From Frankia sp. AgB1.9 (GTDB lineage Bacteria; Actinomycetota; Actinomycetes; Frankiales; Frankiaceae), in NCBI RefSeq assembly GCF_016786355.1, contig NZ_JADWYX010000022.1, positions 37,340 to 101,339 on the forward strand: a stretch of 64,000 nucleotides of DNA. Reading direction: 5' to 3'. Positions within the stretch are counted from its first letter, which is position 1; the number at the start of each line of letters is the position of its first letter. The position numbers and the translations under genes are program-made. A model generated the notes under the pieces. The model did not search any database. It saw nothing but the letters and a program-made list of their open reading frames with translations, and was not told the origin of the DNA. Below are positions 1-8,090 of this stretch, one piece after another.

Positions 1-516
1 CGGCCCGGGGCTCTCGCGGAAACGGCTGTCGCGCGCCTGCTGCGGGATGCGGGTCGGTGCACGCCGGGTCGTCGTCATCGTGCGTCCGGAAGACGCGAGC
101 AACGGAGCATCGTCCGTGGTTCGGGGATGGTCGCGCGTGGAGCCGGTGTCGGGGGCTGCCGTCGGCGTCGGCGGCCGGCTGTCGCCGGGACCCCGACTCT
201 CGGCGGGGCCATGGCTCGGCCCGGTGCCGTGCCGGCCAACGCGGCCGCGCGACGAGTTCGCGGTGCCGGTGCCACGACGGACGCCCGGCACGACCGTGCG
301 CCTTCCGGACTGGCCGGCGGCGCGGGGAGCGTCCTCGATCGAGATCTGGTCTGGGCTCGCTGTCTGGTCGCGGGGCCGCGCGGTGTCGGACAGCTCGTCG
401 TCGTAGGGCGGGTCGGTGGCGAACGCCGGCAGGCCCCGCAGCGCGCGGCGAGGCTCGGTCGACCCGGTTGACCCGGTCGACCTGGCCGGCCAACCGGAGC
501 CGGTGGGCGTCGTCAT
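1..516 (-). CDS. Partial conserved protein, possibly Rv3235 family (C-terminus beyond window)
   Basis: An open frame starts at ATG 516 on the minus strand and runs uninterrupted off the left edge (172 codons visible). GAGGAG lies 11 nt upstream of the ATG, and the start is 28 bp after the stop of the LysM gene, so the two probably form one transcript. The visible part is low-complexity, rich in Pro, Arg, Ser, Thr and Gly, with one ordered-looking motif near residues 33-46 (LPAFATDPPYDDEL). A PPYDDE-type N-terminal motif followed by a disordered linker fits the actinobacterial Rv3235 family, but the diagnostic C-terminal domain is outside the window, so this assignment is tentative. Competing frames on both strands here are arginine-rich and look non-coding. 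Confidence 0.55.
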   Translation of the reverse strand, partial: MTTPTGSGWPARSTGSTGSTEPRRALRGLPAFATDPPYDDELSDTARPRDQTASPDQISIEDAPRAAGQSGRRTVVPGVRRGTGTANSSRGRVGRHGTGPSHGPAESRGPGDSRPPTPTAAPDTGSTRDHPRTTDDAPLLASSGRTMTTTRRAPTRIPQQARDSRFRESPGP

Positions 517-544
517 CGCGTGTGGATCTCCTCGGCTGGCGGGG

Positions 545-2254
545 TCAGGGCCCGGCGGGCGGCCGAAGCCGCTGACCGGGACGGATCAGGTTGGGGTCAG
601 GGCCGATCACGTCTCGGTTTGCCGCCCACCATCGCGGCCATTCGGCGGCGATCTGGGCCTCGGTGGCGGCCGGGCCCAGGCGGCGGGCCGCGATCTCCCA
701 CAGCGAGTCGCCGCGCAGGACGACGACCTCGGCCGCGGCCGTGTCGCCGCCGGCCGGGGCGCCGATGCCGCGTGGCGCCGAGGGCACGGTCGGTTCCGCC
801 GCGGGCGTGCCCACCGGCGCCGACAGGTCTGGCCATCCGGCGGCCGGCCCGGACACCGGCTCCGCCGTCGCCGGCGCTGTCGTCGCGGGCGTGCTGGTGG
901 CGGGCGTGCCGTTGGCGGGCGAGGTGGCGGTGGACGAAGTGGGGGCGGCGGACGGCCAGTTGACCGTGGCCGACGTTGTGACGGTGGGTGTCCAGGGCGT
1001 CGGGCTCGCAGGGGTGGTCGTCGAGATCGTGGTCGAGTTCGGCAGCGCCGTCGGCGACGGCTGAGCCGTCGAGGACGTTGCGGCTGTCGGCGACGGGGCC
1101 TCGGCCGTCGCGGAGCTGGCCGAGGTGGGCGACGGGACGCCGGGGTCAGGGGCGCCCGTCTGGAGGGTGGTCGAGGCGGCCGGGCTCGGCGAGGCCCGGC
1201 TGGTGAGGGTGAACACGACGGTGGGGATCTCGTCCTGCCCGTCGGCCGAGGGGTCGCCCGTGCCCGCCGCGTCGCCAGACGGCGTCGGCGTCGCGGTGAC
1301 CGCTGGCGCGGACGTGACTGGCGCCGCCGCCGTCGGTGCCGTCTGCGTCGTGGGCGCCGTCTGCGCCGGAGGTGCCGCTTGGGTCGGAGGTGCCGCCTGG
1401 GTCGGAGACGCCGACGGCGTGGGACTTGCCACCTGGGTAGGCGCTGCCGTCTGGGCCGGAGCCGCGGTCTGGCCCAAAGGCGCCGTCTGGCTCGGAGGTG
1501 CCGTCTGGGCCGGAGCCACCGGTACTGAGAGCGGTGCGGTCTGGACGGGGGGCGCTGTCTGGCTGGGAGGTGCGGTCTGGGCGGCCGGGGCTGCCTGGGC
1601 TGGGGCCGGCGGCGGTGGCGGGGCGGCGGGCTGTGCGCGGGCGGCCGGCTGTGCGCGGGGCGCCTGGCTGGCGGGTGGCGGTGCGGGGGCCGGCGGTGGC
1701 CTGGTGGCGGACGTGCCCGTCGGCACCGAGAGGTCGGGCCACGCGGCGGCTGGGGCGGAGCTGCCTGGCGGCGGTGCCAGGTTCGGCCAGGCCCCACCCG
1801 ATCCGCTGCCCGGCGCGGACAGGTTGGGCCAGGCGTTCGCGGCGGCGACGGGGCCTCCATCGGGCACGCTGGCGAGGGCGGGAGTGGCCGCGATCAGTCC
1901 GCTCGCGCTGCCCGCGACCAGCGTGAGGCCGAGGCTCACCTCCAGCGCACGCCGCAGCGCGCGCGGCAGCATCCAGCGGGCCAGCCGGCCGGCCGTTCGA
2001 CCGACCGCCCCGGGCAGCGCGGCGAACGAGCCGATCACGACGCCCAGGCACAGCCACAGCAGGCAGCCCCAGGCGGCGGCCGCGACGACCGTGACCAGCG
2101 CGTTCTCCGGAGCCGAGAGGAACCAGTCCGGAACGTCGGACGTGCTTGCCGGCAGGTCCGCGAGTCCGGGCCCGGCGAGGAGCAGCACGGCCGCGACGCC
2201 GCCGGCCACCGCGATCCCGAGGACGGGCCGCAGCACGCGCTGGATCGATCTCAT
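545..2254 (-). CDS. Membrane-anchored LysM-domain protein with long Pro/Thr/Ala repeat linker
   Basis: A 569-residue protein likely to bind peptidoglycan. The ATG at 2254 has GAGG upstream and begins MRSIQRVLRP followed at once by a hydrophobic helix; an upstream in-frame start at 2329 would add 25 implausible residues. Three hydrophobic segments occupy roughly residues 10-30, 50-80 and 115-140. About 330 residues of Pro/Thr/Ala-rich linker follow, with many degenerate 'QTAPP' units, probably disordered and wall-spanning. The C-terminal ~60 residues contain a LysM (GDSLWEIAARRLGP ... NRDVIGPDPNLIRPGQRL). Proteins of this design are common in actinobacteria, usually of unknown role. A minus-strand promoter is proposed at 2486-2514, leaving a leader of about 225 nt with no riboswitch that I recognise. 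Confidence 0.8.
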   Translation of the reverse strand: MRSIQRVLRPVLGIAVAGGVAAVLLLAGPGLADLPASTSDVPDWFLSAPENALVTVVAAAAWGCLLWLCLGVVIGSFAALPGAVGRTAGRLARWMLPRALRRALEVSLGLTLVAGSASGLIAATPALASVPDGGPVAAANAWPNLSAPGSGSGGAWPNLAPPPGSSAPAAAWPDLSVPTGTSATRPPPAPAPPPASQAPRAQPAARAQPAAPPPPPAPAQAAPAAQTAPPSQTAPPVQTAPLSVPVAPAQTAPPSQTAPLGQTAAPAQTAAPTQVASPTPSASPTQAAPPTQAAPPAQTAPTTQTAPTAAAPVTSAPAVTATPTPSGDAAGTGDPSADGQDEIPTVVFTLTSRASPSPAASTTLQTGAPDPGVPSPTSASSATAEAPSPTAATSSTAQPSPTALPNSTTISTTTPASPTPWTPTVTTSATVNWPSAAPTSSTATSPANGTPATSTPATTAPATAEPVSGPAAGWPDLSAPVGTPAAEPTVPSAPRGIGAPAGGDTAAAEVVVLRGDSLWEIAARRLGPAATEAQIAAEWPRWWAANRDVIGPDPNLIRPGQRLRPPAGP

Positions 2255-2485
2255 CTCGCCTCGCTTCCTGCTCAGCAGCTCGACCTGGCCCGGGGGTGCG
2301 GCCAGCCGGCGCCGCGGCCACCCGAACACCGCCGTCGGTGCGGGTGACGCCGAGGTGTCCGCCCGCTGCCAGGTCTCGGTGGCCGCAGGGACGGCGGCTG
2401 GCCGCGATGGCCGGGCCGTCGCCTCCTTACCGGCGCCCCCCTGCGATCGAATCTTCCCGAGAGCGTGCGTTTGCCTCGGTTTGCT

Positions 2486-2514
2486 TGTGTAACTCCCCGG
2501 CGGCTATGTGTCAA
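2486..2514 (-). promoter_or_regulatory. Putative sigma70-type promoter for the LysM gene
   Basis: Read on the minus strand, a perfect -35 TTGACA (2509-2514) is followed by a 17-bp spacer and a weak -10 TACACA (2486-2491). The predicted start near 2479 would leave about 225 nt before the LysM ATG. The rest of the 2255-2792 divergent gap shows nothing else I can name. Confidence 0.35.
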
Positions 2515-2792
2515 TGCTGGTCGTCTGCACTGGTATCGGACCGGTGCTTCCGTTCGGGCCGGGTGGGGTGGCATGGTGGTGCGGCCTCTGGGCCGCTCGG
2601 ATGGTCGGGCATCCGTGCCCGGCCGCGGTGCCGGTGGCCTCTCGCCGCCGGAACCCTTGGTACGCAACCGGTCGCAGAGTCGGGACGGCCGAGTGGGCCG
2701 GGAGGTTGCGCGCCTGGCCCTACCCGGGCGAGGCAGGGTCCGGCGAGTCGGCCGCGAAGCCGCCGCCGCAGTGGACGAAACGGGGAGGCAGC

Positions 2793-3362
2793 GTGCGCTG
2801 GGAGGCGTTGTTCGCGGATCTCGATGCGCAGTGGGAGGCGCTCGAAGCCGCGGAGCTTGCCGTCGAGGTCGCGGACCGTGCCCGGCGGGAGGCCGGGTTC
2901 CTCCGGCTGGTCGACCGGCTGCGCCCTACGGTCGGCCACCGGCTGCGGGTCGATGTCGCTGGCCTCCCGTCGGCCGAGCGCGGTGTTCTCGTCGGCCGGC
3001 TGGCGGCACTCGGCGTCGACTGGCTACTCGTCGAGGACCAGCAGAGGGCCGAGACGCTGGTCCCGCTGCGGTCCGTGCTGGCGGTTCGCGGGCTGAGCGG
3101 GGAGGCGGCGCACCCTGGCCACGAGGGCCGCGTGGGTGCCCGGATGGACCTGCGCTACGTGCTCCGCCAGATAGCGCGGGACCGGTCGGAGTGCCGGATC
3201 GCGCTCGCCGACGGCCGGATCGTCAACGGCACCGTGGACCGCGTCGGCGCAGATTTCCTTGACGTCGCCGAACACGCACCCGGCGAGTTCCGCCGGCCAC
3301 GGGACGTCGAGGCCTGCGTGATCCCGCTCGCCGCGGTCGCCTTCCTGCGCCGCATCGCCTGA
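2793..3362 (+). CDS. Conserved actinobacterial hypothetical protein
   Basis: A 189-residue soluble protein. The GTG at 2793 is chosen because GGGGAGG ends 4 nt upstream and the protein-like sequence begins there (WEALFADLDAQWEALEAAE); the in-frame stretch back to 2508 looks non-coding. The N-terminal third is a charged, probably coiled helix. The C-terminal half is a mixed alpha/beta region containing 'RIALADGRIVNGTVDRVGADFLDVAEH', which resembles a small Sm-like/PRC-type beta-barrel motif (inference only). Proteins of this kind often sit next to a BldC-like helix-turn-helix gene in actinobacteria, as here, where that gene lies convergently downstream beyond a 75-bp palindrome. No catalytic motif is visible and the function is unknown. 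Confidence 0.75.
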   Translation: MRWEALFADLDAQWEALEAAELAVEVADRARREAGFLRLVDRLRPTVGHRLRVDVAGLPSAERGVLVGRLAALGVDWLLVEDQQRAETLVPLRSVLAVRGLSGEAAHPGHEGRVGARMDLRYVLRQIARDRSECRIALADGRIVNGTVDRVGADFLDVAEHAPGEFRRPRDVEACVIPLAAVAFLRRIA

Positions 3363-3421
3363 GGCCACCCAGCTCGACGGGCAGCCCCGGCGACCGGCCG
3401 AGCGGGCCACCGCACCGGTCA

Positions 3422-3496
3422 TGATCGCCGTTTGGGTCCTGGGGTGGTCGCAGAAACGCCTGCGTCACGACCATCCCAGGGCCAAAACCGCGATCA
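3422..3496. repeat. 75-bp dispersed palindrome, copy A
   Basis: Inverted repeat bounded by TGATCG and CGATCA, with the arm TGATCGCCGTTTGGGTCCTG matched by its complement on the right and a loop containing GCAGAAACGCC. It lies between the converging ends of the 2793 and 3540 genes. A duplicate of the right-arm tip (CCGCGATCAAGGC) follows to about 3521. Confidence 0.85.
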
Positions 3497-3539
3497 AGGC
3501 CAAAGCCGCGATCAAGGCCACGCGAGCTCCGGCCCAGCG

Positions 3540-3776
3540 CTAGTCCTCGGGGATGGCCTCGTGGCGACTGAGCGGATTGGCCAGGACGAACGCCCGCGTC
3601 TGCTCGTAGGCGCGCTGGATGTAGGCCTCCAGCTCGGTCCGTTCGACCCGCCACTGGCCGCGTCCGCCGATCTTGATGGCCGGCAGCTCGCCGCTGCGGA
3701 CCAGCGCGTACGTCTGCGACGCCGAGATGTTCAGAACCTCCGCCACGTCGCTGAGCTGCAGAAATCGGTCGTTCAT
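3540..3776 (-). CDS. BldC-like helix-turn-helix regulator (excisionase/MerR-type domain)
   Basis: A 78-residue DNA-binding protein. ATG at 3776 is preceded by AGGGGG. Residues 5-52 form a winged helix of the excisionase/MerR/BldC type: LQLSDVAEVLNISASQTYAL, then a recognition and wing segment (VRSGELPAIKIGGRGQWRVE) and a helix ELEAYIQRAYEQT. Its size and single-domain make-up match BldC (about 68 residues in Streptomyces), which binds direct-repeat operators as head-to-tail oligomers. It is a relative rather than clearly the BldC orthologue, because the N-terminus and loop residues differ. It diverges from the cpaB-like gene, and their shared 665-bp spacer carries a six-unit direct-repeat array (4229-4312), a plausible but untested target. 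Confidence 0.85.
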   Translation of the reverse strand: MNDRFLQLSDVAEVLNISASQTYALVRSGELPAIKIGGRGQWRVERTELEAYIQRAYEQTRAFVLANPLSRHEAIPED

Positions 3777-4228
3777 CTGGCTGCCCCCTGGCGCCGGTCG
3801 GCCTCCGGGACGCCCGGTCGCGGCCCAGCTCGGGTTGTCCCCGCGACCGGCTGGGCTGCTCCTCGGAGTCCGGAGGTGGGCGGATGGCCTAGGACCTGTG
3901 TACCAGGTTCTCGACCGAGGACGCGTTCGGATGCTTGCGGTTGTGGATAACTGACCCCGGTCGCTGTCGATCGTGCTGTGAAGGCGCCGCCTTGGCCGCA
4001 GAACGTCTATCGGCTTGGCCCGTCCGTCACCACCTGGGTTGACGGCTTAGAAGTCTCTGGGCCGGGCGAGCCAACGTCCAGGCCGCTTCAAGCGTCCAAC
4101 CAGCCATCCGGCGCGGGATCCGACGGATCGCCTCTGGCATCGATTGACACGGTGGCACGATGTGGTCTCGGGTCACGTACGTCGTGCGACGGTGTGTTCG
4201 TGTCTGTGTCGTTTGCTGGGTGCACAGC

Positions 4229-4312
4229 GTGAACATCGCAGCGTGAACATCACAGCGTGAACCCCGAAACGTGAACATCGCAGCCCAAACATCACAGCGT
4301 GAACATCAGCAA
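4229..4312. repeat. Six tandem 14-bp direct repeats upstream of the pilus genes
   Basis: Six contiguous 14-bp units start at 4229, 4243, 4257, 4271, 4285 and 4299. The consensus is GTGAACATCGCAGC; units 1 and 4 are identical, unit 2 differs by one base, and units 3, 5 and 6 are degenerate. They lie 130-213 bp before the cpaB-like start and about 450 bp upstream of the divergent BldC-like gene. The remainder of 3777-4441 shows nothing else clear, apart from a TTGACA at about 4144 without a convincing -10. Confidence 0.9.
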
Positions 4313-4441
4313 CGCACACGGCCCGTCGTCCGGACGCGCGACGGTCCTGACCGCCTCGCCGGGAGCCCGCCACCGCGTCCCCGGAGCCACCGCCCGGGAG
4401 CCACCGCCCCGGACCGATCGAGCAGGATGAGGAGATCACCG

Positions 4442-5287
4442 GTGACCGACCTGGCGCCCGCGCTTGGCCCAGGGTCCCTGCCGGGTGGGCGCGGTCCATC
4501 CGGAAGGTCAGCGGACCCGATCGTCCCGCCGTCCCCGCCGGCACGCCGGCTCGGCCGCCGCGGCTGGCGGGACGGTCGGCTGATCTTCGGCGTTCTGATC
4601 GTGCTGGTCTCGGTGGTGCTGGGAGCCCGGCTGTTCGCGACGGCGGACCGGACGTCCGCCTGGGTGGCGGCGAAGGCCGACCTGCCCGCCGGGCACGTGG
4701 TCAGTGCCGGAGATCTGGTCACCGTGCGTGCCCAGCTGTCCGACGCGACCGCGGGGCGCTACTACCCGGGCCGGCGGCTGAAGGAGGTCGTCGGCGGCAC
4801 GCTCGCGCGCCCGGTCGGCGCCGGCGACCTGATCAGCGGTTCTGATTTCGCGGGGCCCAACACCGTGGCCACCCGGCTCGTCCCGATCGTCGTCCAGGCC
4901 GGCCGCCTGCCTGACCTGGCTCCGGGCGACCACGTCGACGTCTACGTCTTCCAGGCCTCCGGGGCTGTCGGTGCCGGCGACGCGAGCAGCGGCACCGGCA
5001 GCTCTGGTGGCACGGGCAACGCGACAGGCCAGTCGAACGGCGTGGGTACTCCGGCGGTCGGCGGTGCCGGCGCCGAGGTGCTGGTTCTCCACGACGTCGA
5101 GTTCCTCGGCCAGCAGCGGATCGCCAGTGGCGATCGGTCGCTGACGCTGCGGGTGCCGGTCGACGCTGCGATCCGCGCGGTCGCCGCGTCGCAGAGCGGC
5201 CGGGTCGACGTCGTCAAGCTGGTCCGGGACGGGCAGGGCCAGGTAGGTGCCACCGGACCGACGGCCGCGCCGGGGTACGGCCGGTGA
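4442..5287 (+). CDS. SAF-domain Tad/Flp pilus assembly protein (CpaB/RcpC-like)
   Basis: A 281-residue membrane protein thought to act in Tad (type IVb) pilus assembly. GTG at 4442 is preceded by GAGGAG at good spacing; earlier in-frame starts add only low-complexity sequence. Residues about 45-65 form one transmembrane helix (LIFGVLIVLVSVVLGARLF), followed by a SAF domain (WVAAKADLPAGHVVSAGDLV ... GGTLARPVGAGDLI). A beta-rich extracytoplasmic part follows (LAPGDHVDVYVF), interrupted by a Ser/Gly-rich insert. In alphaproteobacteria CpaB/RcpC is periplasmic or outer-membrane associated; the monoderm role is less clear. Its TGA overlaps the next gene's GTG by 4 nt, so it is co-translated with the CpaE-like ATPase. 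Confidence 0.85.
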   Translation: MTDLAPALGPGSLPGGRGPSGRSADPIVPPSPPARRLGRRGWRDGRLIFGVLIVLVSVVLGARLFATADRTSAWVAAKADLPAGHVVSAGDLVTVRAQLSDATAGRYYPGRRLKEVVGGTLARPVGAGDLISGSDFAGPNTVATRLVPIVVQAGRLPDLAPGDHVDVYVFQASGAVGAGDASSGTGSSGGTGNATGQSNGVGTPAVGGAGAEVLVLHDVEFLGQQRIASGDRSLTLRVPVDAAIRAVAASQSGRVDVVKLVRDGQGQVGATGPTAAPGYGR

Positions 5288-6633
5288 GCCTGCCGATCCT
5301 GACCGCCGTCACCGATGCCGTCGTCGAGGCCGGGCTGGTCTCGGCGTTCGACCGGACCGATCTCGGCGTCACCGTCGTGCGCCGCTGCGTCGACCTGCCG
5401 GACCTGCTCGCGGCCGCGACGACCGGCGCGGCCCGGGCGGCTCTGCTGTCCGCCGACCTGCGCCGGCTCGACCGAGAGGCGCTGGCCCGGCTCGCGTTGG
5501 CGAACGTCGCGGTCGTCGGGCTGATCGCGCCGGGCGACGAGGAGGGCGACCGCCGGCTGCGCCAGCTCGGGGTCGTCGCGGTGATCACGACGGACGCCAC
5601 CGCCGACGAGGTCGCCGGCGCGGTCGTCGAGGCGGCGAAGGCGCTGACCGGCCGGCCGGCGGTCGGCCCGGTCTCGATCAGCCGCGGGTTCAGCGATCCG
5701 ATCGCCGGCTACGGCACCAGGCTGCCGCCGCTGCTCGGCGACCCCGCGCTCGGCGACGCGCAGGCCCACCTCGACGAGACCGACCCGGCGCCGTTCGAGG
5801 CGGGCCGGGTCATCGCGGTCTGGGGACCGACCGGCGCGCCCGGGCGCACGACCCTCGCGCTGGGTCTGGCCGCCGAGCTCGCGGACCTCGGCGCAGCCAC
5901 CCTGCTCGTCGACGCCGACTCCTATGGCGGCTCGATCGGCCAGCTCGTCGGCTTGCTGGAGGAGGCGCCGGGACTCGCCGCCGCCACCCGGGCCGCCAAC
6001 CAGGGGATGCTCGACGTGCCGCGGCTGGCCGTGCTGTGCCGGGACCTGGGCGGCGGGCTGCGGGTGCTGCCGGGGATCGCCCGGCCGTCGCGCTGGCCCG
6101 AGCTGCGGCCGAGCGCGCTGGAGAACGTGCTGGATCTCGCCAGGCGGCTGGCCCAGTTCGTCATCGTCGACTGCGGCTTCTGCCTGGAGGCCGACGAGGA
6201 GCTGAGCTACGACAGCTCGGCGCCCCGGCGCAACGGCGCGACCCACGCCGTGCTGGCCGCGGCCGACACCGTGATCGCCGTCAGCTCTGCCGAGCCGGTC
6301 GCGCTCGTGCGCTTCGTACGCGGGCTCGCCGACCTGCGCGAGCTGGTGCCGGGGGTCGAGCCGCTGGTCGTCGTCAACCGGCTGCGCGCCTCGGTCGCGG
6401 GCGGCGATCCGCGCCGCGAGATCAGCCGGGCGCTGAACCGGCACACTGGCACCGAGCCGATCGCGCTGGTGCCCTACGACCTGGCCGCCTTCGACGCCGC
6501 CCAGGCCGCCGGCCAGCTGCTGCGCGACATCGCCCCCACGTCGCCGGCGCGGGCGGCGATCCGTGACCTGGCGTCGCGGCTCGCCGGCCGCGTCCCGCGC
6601 GGCCAGCGCCGACGCCTCAACGCTCGCCGCTGA
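5284..6633 (+). CDS. CpaE/TadZ-like pilus assembly ATPase (MinD/ParA superfamily)
   Basis: A 449-residue cytoplasmic protein starting at GTG 5284, overlapping the previous stop by 4 nt. Residues 1-120 look like a degenerate receiver-type domain, usual for TadZ. The MinD-like domain starts near residue 177 with VIAVWGPTGAPGRTTLALGL, a deviant Walker A in which the usual GKT lysine position carries Arg (G-R-T-T), and continues with LLVDADSYGGSIGQL and QFVIVDCGF as Walker B-type strands. TadZ proteins place the Tad machinery at the pole. The Arg in place of the P-loop Lys suggests weak or no ATPase activity (inference). It ends 73 bp before the convergent patatin gene, with no palindrome between. 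Confidence 0.85.
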   Translation: MSLPILTAVTDAVVEAGLVSAFDRTDLGVTVVRRCVDLPDLLAAATTGAARAALLSADLRRLDREALARLALANVAVVGLIAPGDEEGDRRLRQLGVVAVITTDATADEVAGAVVEAAKALTGRPAVGPVSISRGFSDPIAGYGTRLPPLLGDPALGDAQAHLDETDPAPFEAGRVIAVWGPTGAPGRTTLALGLAAELADLGAATLLVDADSYGGSIGQLVGLLEEAPGLAAATRAANQGMLDVPRLAVLCRDLGGGLRVLPGIARPSRWPELRPSALENVLDLARRLAQFVIVDCGFCLEADEELSYDSSAPRRNGATHAVLAAADTVIAVSSAEPVALVRFVRGLADLRELVPGVEPLVVVNRLRASVAGGDPRREISRALNRHTGTEPIALVPYDLAAFDAAQAAGQLLRDIAPTSPARAAIRDLASRLAGRVPRGQRRRLNARR

Positions 6634-6706
6634 GACGCGACGTACCGCCGCTGGCTGGGCGGGTGACTGCGAGGCTGATCCGGCTGGCCGGCGAGTCGGC
6701 GCCTGG

Positions 6707-7918
6707 CTAGCCGGCGAGGTCTGGCTCCTCCCGGACGGCCGGGCCGCGAGCCGGCGATACTCCGCTCGGCCGGGTGATCGGTCTGGTCGGCCTGGTAGGG
6801 ATCGTCGTGGACGACGGAACGGGCCGTGTCCCGGTCTGCGGCGTCGCGCCGCTGGTGCCCGAAACCGGCCGGGCCGTGCGCGGCAGCGTCGGAGCCGGCG
6901 TCCGGGTCGCCGACGGGACGGCCGTCCTGGCCTGCGGCCTCGGCCGGCCGGGCAGGTCGGCGAGAGCCGCCGCCGAGGTAGTTAGCGACGTCTCGAAGAC
7001 GGTGGTCCGCCGGGCCAGGTCCATCACGTTGCCGCCCATCGCGACCAGGTCGGCTGGCCCGGGGCACAGCACGCGGACCCGGGCGCCGGTCGCCTCCGCC
7101 AGCGTGATCTCCGCGGCCAGCCGGCGGGTCGCAGCCCGGCGCAGCTGCCGTTCGAGCACGGCGACCGGGCGGTGCGGGTGGTCGTAGTCGAAGGCGCAGG
7201 CCGGCGCCAGCACGAGGATCTCGTCGAGCCCGGCGTCAACGCACAGGTCGAGCGACGTCGGCGAGCGGGTGCCGCCGTCGACGAACCGGCGCCCGTCCAC
7301 CAGGACGGGCGCGTACCAGCCCGGGATCGCGCAGGAGGCCATCACCGCCTGGGCGAGCGGCGCCGTCGGCGCGTCGTCCGCGCCGAAGAGCACGCGGTGG
7401 CCGGAGTCGAAGTCCATCGCGACGATCCGCAGCAGGGCCGGCCAGCGGTCCGGGTCGACCGGCCGCGCGGCCGCGGCCTGGCCGACGAGGTCGCCGACGG
7501 CAGCGAGCGTGCCGCGGCCCTGTGGCAGCAGGGCGGCGAGCGCCACCATCGGCGTCAGTCGATGTGGATGCAGTACACCGGTGGTCAACAGCCGCGGCGA
7601 GCCCATCCGCATCCGGGGCGGCGGCGGCAGCGACGGCCCCAGCTCGCGGTAGTCCAGCACAGGCGCGCCCGGGGCGTACTGGCCCCGTTCCGAGTCGGCC
7701 ATGGTGTCGATCTCGACGCCCACGCTGAGCAGCGCCGAGACCACCGAGCCCGCCGACGTGCCGACGATCAGGTCGAACGACCGGACGTCGTCGCCGGTCC
7801 GCTCCTGATACGTCCGCAACGCGCCGATCATCCAGGCTGAGCCGAGAATCCCGCCGGCGCCGAGGACCAGGCCCCGGCGCGGCGTCCGTCGGCGGGCCAG
7901 GGTTTGTTTGCGTGTCAT
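6707..7918 (-). CDS. Patatin-like phospholipase
   Basis: A 403-residue predicted serine acyl hydrolase acting on lipid esters. ATG at 7918 is chosen because MTRKQT directly precedes the patatin domain and GGGAGG lies about 11 nt upstream; a GTG 12 nt earlier is an alternative. The oxyanion-hole glycine motif is GAGGILG (residues 20-26), the nucleophile elbow is GTSAG (Ser55), and the dyad Asp is in DGG (Asp214). The C-terminal ~85 residues are Pro/Thr/Arg-rich and probably disordered, which is unusual for the family. No signal peptide is visible, so a cytoplasmic or membrane-surface location is likely. It sits between the pilus genes and bldD without clear operon partners. Confidence 0.85.
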   Translation of the reverse strand: MTRKQTLARRRTPRRGLVLGAGGILGSAWMIGALRTYQERTGDDVRSFDLIVGTSAGSVVSALLSVGVEIDTMADSERGQYAPGAPVLDYRELGPSLPPPPRMRMGSPRLLTTGVLHPHRLTPMVALAALLPQGRGTLAAVGDLVGQAAAARPVDPDRWPALLRIVAMDFDSGHRVLFGADDAPTAPLAQAVMASCAIPGWYAPVLVDGRRFVDGGTRSPTSLDLCVDAGLDEILVLAPACAFDYDHPHRPVAVLERQLRRAATRRLAAEITLAEATGARVRVLCPGPADLVAMGGNVMDLARRTTVFETSLTTSAAALADLPGRPRPQARTAVPSATRTPAPTLPRTARPVSGTSGATPQTGTRPVPSSTTIPTRPTRPITRPSGVSPARGPAVREEPDLAG

Positions 7919-8090
7919 CGTCGCCACCACCTCCCAGCGCGGCCGACCGCGCCTTCCTGGGCGCGGTGGCCACGCGGGTCCGCTCACGGTCCGCACTGAC
8001 CGCCGTCGAGCCGTCGGCGGCCGGGCCCGCTCGACGCGACTGGCGTCGAGCGCACCCGGCGGCCTGGGATTCCGCGTCGCCCGGGCGGAG

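Noticed and set aside
416..1528. Long plus-strand open frame opposite the LysM gene
   Set aside because: It is Arg/Gly-rich antisense text produced by the GC-rich repeat linker of the LysM gene; no domain or ribosome-binding site supports it.
2255..2480. Possible c-di-AMP or other riboswitch in the LysM leader
   Set aside because: Such leaders occur before actinobacterial cell-wall genes, but the conserved core sequences of known classes are not visible.
3422..3496. Classical rho-independent terminators at the palindromes
   Set aside because: The hairpins are long and strong but lack a following T tract, so a standard intrinsic terminator cannot be claimed.
4229..4312. CRISPR-like array
   Set aside because: The 14-bp units are contiguous with no spacers, so this is a direct-repeat array, not CRISPR.
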